Shown here: positions 55,904-64,000 of the stretch, piece after piece
Layout of the letters: each line of letters begins with the position of its first letter
How positions within the stretch are numbered: position 1 is the first letter of the stretch
DNA from: Excoecaria cochinchinensis
Taxonomy: Eukaryota; Streptophyta; Magnoliopsida; Malpighiales; Euphorbiaceae
DNA length: 64,000 bases
Assembly: GCA_947683425.1 (NCBI GenBank)
Contig: CANTUQ010000043.1
Span: 12,014,501 to 12,078,500, forward strand
Reading direction: 5' to 3'
Translations under genes and position numbers: made by a program
The notes under the pieces: model-generated
What the model saw: the letters and a program-made list of their open reading frames with translations, nothing else
Told to the model about the DNA's origin: nothing
Databases searched by the model: none

Positions 55904-58230
55904 TGTAACACCCCTTACCTATACGTAGGAAGCTTTATCCTTGGAGGAGGATGAAGGGTCCCGATATATGAAGGTTATCACGCAAAACCTCAAACACAAA
56001 CATACAATAATAAATCATACACTCAAAGCAGTAAAATAAAATTTCTTAAACAATGAACCAAGGCTGAAAACAAAAGGGTACTATATTATTAATGTACATA
56101 ATAATCCTTACATATCATATTACAAAAGTGCCGTAGCACAAGAGATTGCTTACCAATTGGTATCAAACCAACATACAAAAGAAGAACTTACATCAATAGT
56201 TTCATTACAAAATCATTAAACTATTACATATACAAAAAGAAGTACAATCCAGAACTACAAAATTTCTCTCCTAGTTGTGTCGGCCCTTCTGAAATGGATC
56301 ACCCTGCTCACGGACTCCCACATCTTCCACACCTGCATGGATGAAACACCCGTGCTAAGCGAAATCACTTAGTGGGGAAAAGCACAATGCAAATGACCAC
56401 TCACAGTGGACGTCGAATACAAATCACATACACATGGCACATACTTAAATCCATACTTAAACAATTCGTCATACTGAAGATAATAATATCTTTTACCGTT
56501 CAATCAAACATACAGTGCCAAATCAAAACTCATAATCACATAAGACCTGCTTATTCAAAAATACCAGATAACGAGTAACGCATAATCATTCGAAACACAT
56601 GGATACCCGAGGGTATCAAAATCATTCTTTTCTTTTTATTTCAAAACATTTTCGCATGGAATCTTAAACAAGATTCAAGTTAAATGGGGATCGCGTGGAT
56701 CTAATTCAGGGACCTGATCAGGGTCCAAAATGCATACGCATGGCTATAGCAAACTGAACTATATAGGCATGCCTATCATCCACGTAATTTGACTTTCGCG
56801 GGTTATGCATAAAGAAATCACCTCTAAATATCTCATACTGGTTATATAAAGCACTAGAAAATAAGACATACATAATCCAATTATATTCAACATGCAACAT
56901 GCGATACAATTTACCAAAAATATCATTTGGATAAATTGAAATGCCAATTAATGTCATTTACTAATTAATAACAAACAAATAAAGATTAAACACCCAAATT
57001 AAAAGAAAAAGGATCGAAAAAGACACAAGTGAACATTTTACAGAAATGGGAGGCAGAAGCATTTTACACGGCGGTATGGTTTACCCATACTGCTGTGTGA
57101 AACCTGGGGACACGAGTCGTGCATGAGGGACACGACTCGTGTCGCTCCCAAATGTCTGTCGCAAGTCGTGTTCCAAAATACGACTTGTGGCAGAACTCCT
57201 CCCAGCAGCACGAGTCGTGCTGCGCTCCACTGCTCGCCCGTCCTTCGCTGAACTGCACGACTCGTGCACGCCAAAGGCAGCACGAGTCGGACGAGCGGTC
57301 CTTCTTCAAAAAAACATGAATGAAAAACTTGAATCCAGTATGCGATCACACGGGGGTATGCCCAATACCGTCGTGTGAAACGCACCAAACCTAGATTTTT
57401 CCCAGAAAAATCACCTAAGTCAAAACCAAACTTCAACACATCCCAAAATTGATCAAATACCACAAAATTACTACTCATCAACAATCAAAGGCATACTCAA
57501 TCACACTCATACCTCGATTTGCAAGCAATTAACATACAATTAACACCAAAACACAATTATTACCCCCAAACACACACAAAACCATAAATGTTCCCAAACC
57601 TCAAATTCTTCGACTCTAATCTCGGGCTCCGCTTCCACTCGCAATTTCCTTGCCTTTGGGTTCTCTAGGAGGGTTTTCTGAACAAATAACCATCAAAGCA
57701 AACTTCAAAACTCAAACTCCCACAACAACCCAAATACCCAAAATAGAGAGAACAAGAGAAAAAAAAGGAAGAACAACAAGCTAATACTTACCTAGAACAA
57801 CTTAAGATTACCCAAAACTCACCAAGATTGCAGCTCAAAAGGAAAGATTGCAAGAAAGATTAAGAAGAACACAAGAGGAAGAAGAGGAACGGGAAGAAAA
57901 AAGAAAACGGGAAAAAGAGATAAGAAAAATCTGACTTTTCTCACCTCTCTCCTCACTCACATACACCTTCTCATGCCACATGGCAGCCCCCTATTGGAAG
58001 ACTACCCCAACATAAACACAAAACTCATCCTCTCACATGCACACAACCTAACCTCACTAAACCTACCATACTCCCATACACTTATTCACACCCAAGCACA
58101 ACTCTACAACACCTAATACTTCAATTTAAATCATACACATACACATAATAACACATGCCACACTTGAACACACACACAAAATCACACACACAAACGGCTC
58201 ATACTACTAGGGTGACTACGGGGCATTACA
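55904..58230 (-). repeat. 3' LTR of the Gypsy element (left in window)
   Basis: 2327 bp. It contains a cluster of CACGAGTCGTG-type palindromes at 57105-57300. Confidence 0.9.
57105..57300. repeat. Cluster of GCACGAGTCGTGC-type palindromes in the Gypsy LTR
   Basis: About seven copies of CACGAGTCGTG or CACGACTCGTG or close variants (near 57111, 57131, 57168, 57179, 57209, 57256, 57283) are spaced 10-50 bp apart. A larger imperfect inverted pair of ACACGGCGGTATGG / CCATACTGCTGTGT flanks the cluster at 57066-57100. Confidence 0.75.
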
Positions 58231-61200
58231 ACACTCCCCTCCTTAACAGAATTTCATCCTCAAAATTCTCACCTGATCTGAATAACTGAGGATGCTGAGC
58301 TCTCATAACTGCTTCTGGTTCCCAAGTTGCCTCCTCAATTCCATGGTGCTTCTAGAGTACCTTAACCAAAGGAATTTTCTTATTGCGGAGTTGTTTGATC
58401 TCCCTAGCCAAAATTTCCTTCGATTCTTCATTAAATGAGAAATCTGGCTGAACCCGAATATCTTGCACTTGCAACACATGAGATGGGTCGGATCGGTAAC
58501 GGCGAAGCATAGACACGTGAAAAACATCGTGTAACTTAGCTAACTCCACTGGCAATGCTAACCGATAAGCTACTGGACCAACCTTATCCAGAATCTCATA
58601 CGGTCCAATAAACTGAGGACTTAATTTCCCTTTCTTACCAAACCAAAGAACCTTCCGCCAAGGTGGCACTTTTAAGAATACCTTGTCGCCAACCTCATAA
58701 CGAATGTCCCTTCGCTTCAAATCAGCATAAGATCGTTGCCTATCTTTAGCTGCTTTCAAATTCCATTGCACCACTAAAATCTTTTCTTCCGTGTCTCTAA
58801 TCAATTCCGGACCCACAACTGATCTTTTCGATAGCTTTGTCCAACATACCGGGGTTCTGCATTTCCGTCCATAGAGAGCTTCATAAGGAGCTATCCCAAT
58901 ACTCGCTTGATGACTATTATTGTATGCAAACTCCATTAAGGACACATATCTATCCCAGCTACCAGAAAACTCTAAAGCACATCCCCGAAGCATGTCTTCC
59001 AGAATCTGAATAACTCTTTCCGACTGACCATCCGTCTGAGGGTGAAATGCAGTGCTAAAGTTTAACCGTGTACCCAAAGCCAACTGTAACTCCTCCCAAA
59101 ACTTGGACGTAAACCTCATATCCCGATCAGACACAATAGAGACTGGAACTCCGCGAAGCCTCACTATCTCATTCACATAAATCTCAGCTAGCTTTTCCAT
59201 AGAATACTCCATCCAAACTGGCAAAAAGTGTGCTGATTTTGTCAATCGGTCGACTATCACCCAAACAGAATCATGCTTGCGCTGCGACAAAGGCAATCCC
59301 ACCACAAAGTCCATCGTAATATCGTCCCACTTCCATAGAGGAATGGGTAAGGGATGCAACAATCCAATTGGGACTTGATGTTTCGCTTTCACTTGTTGGC
59401 ACACCAGACACTTCGAAACAAAATTTACTATATCCCTCTTCATACTTGGCCACCAATAGAATTGCTTCAGGTCTCTGTACATCTTATTTCCTCCTGGATG
59501 CATCGTGAAAACTGACGAATGAACTTCTTGCAAAAGCCTTCTTTTCACTTCATCCACATTGGGCACACATAACCGATTCCCAAATCTGAGCACTCCCTCA
59601 CTGTCTACAGAAAATTCAGTCTGCTTACCATCTCTAATCATGCGAGAAGCATGTTGCAACACCGGATCACTCAATTATGCATCCACTATCACTTGCTTCA
59701 AGTTCGGTCTAGCCTTTAACCGAGCTATAAGTTCTTCTTTTGAATCAAACCTCCACCTTCCTCTACTCAGAGACAAAGCTGACACTGATTTCCTACTCAG
59801 AGCATCTGCTACTACGTTAGCCTTGCCTGGATGATAATCAATGATACAATCGTAGTCTTTGAATAACTCTAGCCATCTTCGCTGCCTTAAGTTCAATTCC
59901 TTCTGAGTGAGCAGATACTTCAGACTTTTGTGATCTATAAAGATCCTACAAGTCTCTCCATATAAATAATGCCGCCACACCTTAAGAGCAAACACTACCG
60001 CTGCTAGTTCCAAGTCATGCATCGGATAGTGTTGCTCAAGAGGTTTTAGCTGCCTGGAAGCATAGGCAATCACTTTATTGTCTTGCATCAGAATACAGCG
60101 CAGTCCTATACCCGAGGCATCACTGTACATAGAATACTCTTTACCCGAAATGGGTTGAGTAAGTATAAGAGCCTTAGTCAACCTATCTTTCAACAGCTCA
60201 AAACTGGCTTAGCACCTCCAGCCCAATGGAACTTAACCTTTTTTCGGAGAAGCTGAGTCAGAGGCGAAGTTATCACTGAAAAGCCCTTCACAAACCGTCT
60301 ATAATATCCAGCTAACCCCAGAAAACTCCTCACTTCTGGTACAGACTTCGGTGGTAACCAGTTCACAATAGATTCAACCTTAGACAGATCTACTCGGATA
60401 CCTTCTGCTGAGACCACATGTCCAAGGAATGTCACCTCTTTTAACCAAAACTCACACTTACTAAGCTTGGTGTACAACTGATGGTCTCTTAACACTTGCA
60501 ATACCAATCTTAGATGTTTCTCATGTTCCTTTTCATCCTTGGAATAAATCAAGATGTCGTCGATGAACACTATAACAAAACGATCTAAATACTGTTTGAA
60601 TACCCTGTTCATCAAATCCATGAAAGCCGCGGGCGCGCTAGTCAGACCAAATGGCATCACCAAAAATTCATAGTGACCATGACGTGTTTGGAAAGCCGTC
60701 TTTACCACATCCGCATCCTTAACTCTCAACTGATAATAACCCAATCTCAAGTCTATCTTCGAAAACACTCCAACTCCTCATAGCTGATCAAAAAGATCCT
60801 CAATCCGTGGCAACGGATACTTATTCTTCACCGTAACTTTGTTGATCTGCCGGTAATCAATACACATTCTTAAAGTGCCGTCCTTTTTCTTGACAAACAG
60901 AACCGGAGCACCCCACAGCGACACACTCGGTCGAATGAAGCCCTTATCCAGAAGCTCTTGCAACTAACTTTTCAACTCCTTCAATTCCATCAGAGCCATC
61001 CTATATGGAACCCTAGAAATCGGAGCAGCACCCTGCAGAATATCCACAGACAATTCTATTTCTCTTTTTGGTGGCAAACCCGGTAATTCCTCTAGAAACA
61101 CATCCACAAAATCTCTTACTACTGGAATATCTTGTATCTTTACTTGTCCTCTTCGAGAATCCAAGATCAAAGCCAAATATACTTCACATCCCTTCCTCAC

Positions 61201-61620
61201 AAACCGTTTCGCTTTCATAGCCGAAATCACATTATGAAGCAAGTCACTTCCTATACCTCTTACAACCACAGGCTTATGATCCTTATCCTTAAGCACAACT
61301 ATTTTCCTCTAATAATCCACTATAGCTCGATACTTGGATAGACAATCCATACCCAAAATAAGGTCAAACTCAAGAAATGGTAGACTAATCAGATCAACCA
61401 AAAATTCCTTACCTTGCACCATCAGTGGACAATTCCGACATACCCGATTTACTTTCACACTCTGCCCTAATGGACTAGTGACACAAATCTCATAATCCAA
61501 ATTATCCTCATTAGACATTTCATCACACAACTTATCAGAACACAGATAGGAATGGGTAGAACCCGGATCTATCAAAGCATACATTTCAGTACTGAAAAGT
61601 AAGAACTTATCGGCTATCAC
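58226..61620 (-). pseudogene. Gypsy pol: protease, RT, RNase H, integrase, chromodomain, with several stops
   Basis: Segments on the minus strand: 61620-61309 protease (DPGSTHSYL); 61296-60964 linker to the RT start; 60963-60778 and 60768-60190 RT (CIDYRQINKVTVKNKYPLPR, KIDLRLGYYQ, FIDDILIYSK); 60193-59675 RNase H (YSDASGIGLRC, DALSRKS); 59674-58352 integrase (HPGGNKMYRDLKQFYWWPSM, CLVCQQVKAKHQ, FHPQTDGQSERVIQ) and the start of the chromodomain (ILAREIKQLRNKKIPLVKVL). After a stop at 58354-58352 the chromodomain continues with HHGIEEATWEPEAVM. Stops at 61311-61309, 60966-60964, 60780-60778, 59677-59675 and 58354-58352 and a frameshift near 60190 break the polyprotein. The chromodomain targets integration to heterochromatin in this clade. 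Confidence 0.92.
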
Positions 61621-61632
61621 TTCCGAAGCATC

Positions 61633-62862
61633 TTAGTCATCACGGACTCTCACCGCATAGGCTCTTGCAGCCTCAGGCATTGGACGATCAACTGTCTCAG
61701 AAGAATCTCTTTCCCGAGGCCGCCCACCATGACCCCGTCCTCTGGCTCTAGCACGACTGCCTTGGGGAACATTTGACCCAGCTCGATTTGCCTCTTGCTG
61801 ACCCTGAGTGTTCTCATACAAATTTGGGCAATTGGCAAGAAAATGGTCGGTGCTACCACATCTGAAACATCCCCCAGTCAACCACCGACACTCGCCCCAA
61901 TGTCGCTTATTACAATGAGAACATTGAGGCACTCCTTCAGCTCGACCACCCGAAGCTCCTCTACCCACACTAGACCCTCTGAAAGAATCCTGCCTCCTCC
62001 CTCTAGTAGCCGGACTAGGCTGCGACTTACTAGAGGGATTCCCTTGAGACTCACGTGACCTCTTTCCCGAAGAAGAACCTCCTCTAGAAGCCTTCTTCCT
62101 CTGAGCTTTCTCCCTTAAAACATTCTCAGAGCGTTCTGCTATCAAAGCTGTCTGCACAATCTGATAGTAACTGACATCCAATGTCGACATCAACGAAACC
62201 AACATTACCTTCAGAGACTCATTCAAACCCGCCTCAAAATGTTGACATCGGAACTCCTCGGGGAGAACTCCTTGTGGTGCATACTTGCTGAGTAGATTGA
62301 ATTCCTTCTCATAATCAGCTATAAACAACACTCTCTGATGGAGACTCAAAAATTGCGCCCACCTAGCCTCCTTAAGTGCCTTAATCACATATTTATTTCG
62401 AAACTCCCTTTCAAAGAACTCCCACGTCACAGGCTCGGGAGGCTGCAGATGTCTGAGCACTAGCGTCCACCAATCATAAGCCGAGCTCTGTAACAAGGAG
62501 ACTACACACTCCACCTCTCTCTTCGGAGGGCAACGAATCTCCCTTAGCACCTGCTTAACTTTCTCAATCCAGGTTTTTGCTTTATCCGATTCATCCAAAC
62601 TAGTTCCAAAGAAATCCTCCACTCCAAACTTTCGCATATTCTCTATCGGAGCTCTAGGGGCAGTAACTCTTTCCAAAACCCTGGCCATATCCTGAGATAT
62701 CTTAAGCATAGCATCGAAAGGGACCGCAAGGGCCTCAGGTTGCACCCTAGGTGGCTGAGCCAGAGCCGAAATAGATGGATCTTGCTCTCGGGGATTCGCA
62801 CTCTCAGCTGACCCCTCAAGTAATCCACGAGCAGACTCCATTAAACTACAAAACATACACAA
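61633..62862 (-). CDS. Gypsy gag (capsid and nucleocapsid)
   Basis: 409 codons. The capsid core shows WIEKVKQVLREI, the Trp-rich block SAYDWWTLVLRHL, FFEREFRNKYV and FNLLSKYAPQ, the retrotransposon gag domain. Two zinc knuckles lie near the C-terminus: CSHCNKRHWGEC and CFRCGSTDHFLANC (about residues 320-355), followed by an Arg/Gly-rich tail that would bind RNA. The frame ends with TAA at 61635-61633, which separates it from protease; related elements usually read gag and pol as one frame, so this stop is probably a mutation. The first ATG lies close to the primer site; the second Met (residue 8, MESARG) may be the real start. Confidence 0.9.
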   Translation of the reverse strand: MCMFCSLMESARGLLEGSAESANPREQDPSISALAQPPRVQPEALAVPFDAMLKISQDMARVLERVTAPRAPIENMRKFGVEDFFGTSLDESDKAKTWIEKVKQVLREIRCPPKREVECVVSLLQSSAYDWWTLVLRHLQPPEPVTWEFFEREFRNKYVIKALKEARWAQFLSLHQRVLFIADYEKEFNLLSKYAPQGVLPEEFRCQHFEAGLNESLKVMLVSLMSTLDVSYYQIVQTALIAERSENVLREKAQRKKASRGGSSSGKRSRESQGNPSSKSQPSPATRGRRQDSFRGSSVGRGASGGRAEGVPQCSHCNKRHWGECRWLTGGCFRCGSTDHFLANCPNLYENTQGQQEANRAGSNVPQGSRARARGRGHGGRPRERDSSETVDRPMPEAARAYAVRVRDD

Positions 62863-62953
62863 TGATTCGCATCAGGCCAACACAACACTAGACATACGCT
62901 CTATCTTACACTAGACCATAAATGTCTAAACCTATTGCTCTGATACCACAAAA

Positions 62954-64000
62954 TGTAACACCCCTTACCTATACGTAGGAAGCTTTATCCTTGGAGGAGG
63001 ATGAAGGGTCCCGATATATGAAAGTTGTCACGCAAAACCTCAAACACAAACATACAATAATAAATCATACACTCAAAGCAGTAAAATAAAATTTCTTAAA
63101 CAATGAACCAAGGCTGAAAACAAAAGGGTACTATATTATTAATGTAAATAATAATCCTTACATATCATATTACAAAAGTGTCGTAGCACAAGAGATCGCT
63201 TACCAATTGGTATCAAACCAACATACAAAAGAAGAACTTACATCAATAGTTTCATTACAAAATCATTAAACTATTACATATACAAAAAGAAGTACAATCC
63301 AGAACTATAAAATCTCTCTCCTAGTTGTGTCGGCCCTTCTAAAACGGATCACCCTGCTCACGGACTCCCACATCTTCCACACCTGCACGGATGAAACACC
63401 CGTGCTAAGCGAAATCGCTTAGTAGGGAAAAGCATAATGCAAACGACCACTTACAGTGGACGTCGAATACAAATCACATACACATGGTACATACTTAAAT
63501 CCATACTTAAACAATTCATCATACTGAAGATAATAATATCTTTTACCATTCAATCAAACATACAGTGCCAAATCAAAACTCATAATCACATAAGACCTGC
63601 TTATTCAAAAATAATGGATAGCGAGTAACGCATAATCATTCGAAATGCATGGATACCCGAGGGTATCAAAATCATTCTTTTCTTTTTATTTCAAAATGTT
63701 TTCGCATGGAATCTTAAACAAGATTCAAGTTAAATGGGGATCGCGTGGATCCAATTCATGGACCTGATCAGGGTCCAAAACGCATACGCATGGTTGCAGC
63801 AAACTGAACTCTATAGGCATGACTAGCATCCACTTAATTTGACTTTCGCAGGTTATGCATAAAGAAATCACCTCTAAATATCTCATACTGGTTATATAAA
63901 GCACTAGAAAATAAGACATACAAAATCCAATTATATTCAACATGCAACATGCGATACAATTTACCAAAAATATCATTTCGCTAAATTAAAATGCCAATTA
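62954..64000 (-). repeat. 5' LTR of the Gypsy element (right in window), cut by the window edge
   Basis: The first 1047 bp match 55904 onwards with scattered substitutions. By comparison with the left LTR about 1.3 kb more should follow outside the window. Confidence 0.9.

Larger units (their letters stand above)
55904..64000 (-). mobile_element. Gypsy LTR retrotransposon, chromovirus of Tekay/Del type, decayed; right LTR incomplete in window
   Basis: The left LTR (55904-58230) and the start of the right LTR (62954 to window end) both open TGTAACACCCCTTACC. The left LTR ends GGGGCATTACA. The primer site (complement of 62936-62948, TGGTATCAGAGCA) adjoins the right LTR and the purine tract TAAGGAGGGGAGTG the left. 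The order gag, protease, RT, RNase H, integrase, chromodomain is that of Gypsy chromoviruses. The two LTRs differ at many sites over the visible 1 kb and the coding region has seven or so breaks, so it is older than Copia 3 and 4. Confidence 0.95.

Noticed and set aside
57105..57300. CRISPR-like array of short palindromes
   Set aside because: Spacing is irregular, repeats are imperfect, and it lies in a plant retrotransposon LTR.
56718..63976. Similar frames near 56718-56957 and 63725-63976
   Set aside because: Shadows in the paired Gypsy LTRs; no protein similarity.

Overview
This is nuclear DNA of a flowering plant, most likely a eudicot. It is AT-rich and holds one conserved multi-exon plant gene, plant-type LTR retrotransposons primed from tRNA-Met, and plant CACTA, PIF/Harbinger-like and hAT-like DNA transposons. 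I see no prokaryotic operons, no rRNA or tRNA genes and no CRISPR arrays. I could not identify the species.

Layout. 1-3.8 kb: AT-rich DNA with a 524-bp hAT-like element and a broken S-protein-homologue (SPH) gene. 3.8-24.4 kb: one host gene on the minus strand, a KONJAC-type GDP-mannose pyrophosphorylase-like protein. I can follow its 15 exons with matching splice phases to a complete 415-codon reading frame. Its intron 14 holds a decayed Copia element (4192-8939) and its intron 8 holds a larger one (11627-22260). Both lie antisense to the gene, and both carry later hAT-like insertions with 8-bp target duplications. 24.5-30 kb: a possible terminal-inverted-repeat element starting 156 bp upstream of the KONJAC start codon. 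It holds a 0.8-kb CCA/CCG-rich array, a Myb/SANT-like gene and a broken two-exon fragment of a mitochondrial porin (VDAC) gene. 30.4-41.8 kb: a PIF/Harbinger-like element flanked by CTA. Its Myb-like C-terminal exon is split by an 8.6-kb CACTA element flanked by TTA, which carries TNPD-like and TNPA-like genes. 42.7-47.8 and 49.9-54.8 kb: two young Copia elements on the minus strand with almost identical LTR pairs and full-length polyproteins, each broken by one stop codon. 55.9-64 kb: a Gypsy chromovirus (Tekay/Del type) on the minus strand with many stops; its right LTR runs off the window.

The only clearly functional host function is KONJAC, expected to support GDP-mannose supply for cell-wall glucomannan and ascorbate. 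The rest records successive nested insertions. The most interesting signals are: an intact 20.6-kb gene that tolerates two antisense retrotransposons; a hAT-like family that carries a PPR fragment and internal tandem arrays; a transposon-in-transposon that can be undone on paper to one reading frame; and stop codons in the retroelements that are nearly all explainable by C-to-T change at Gln or Trp codons.
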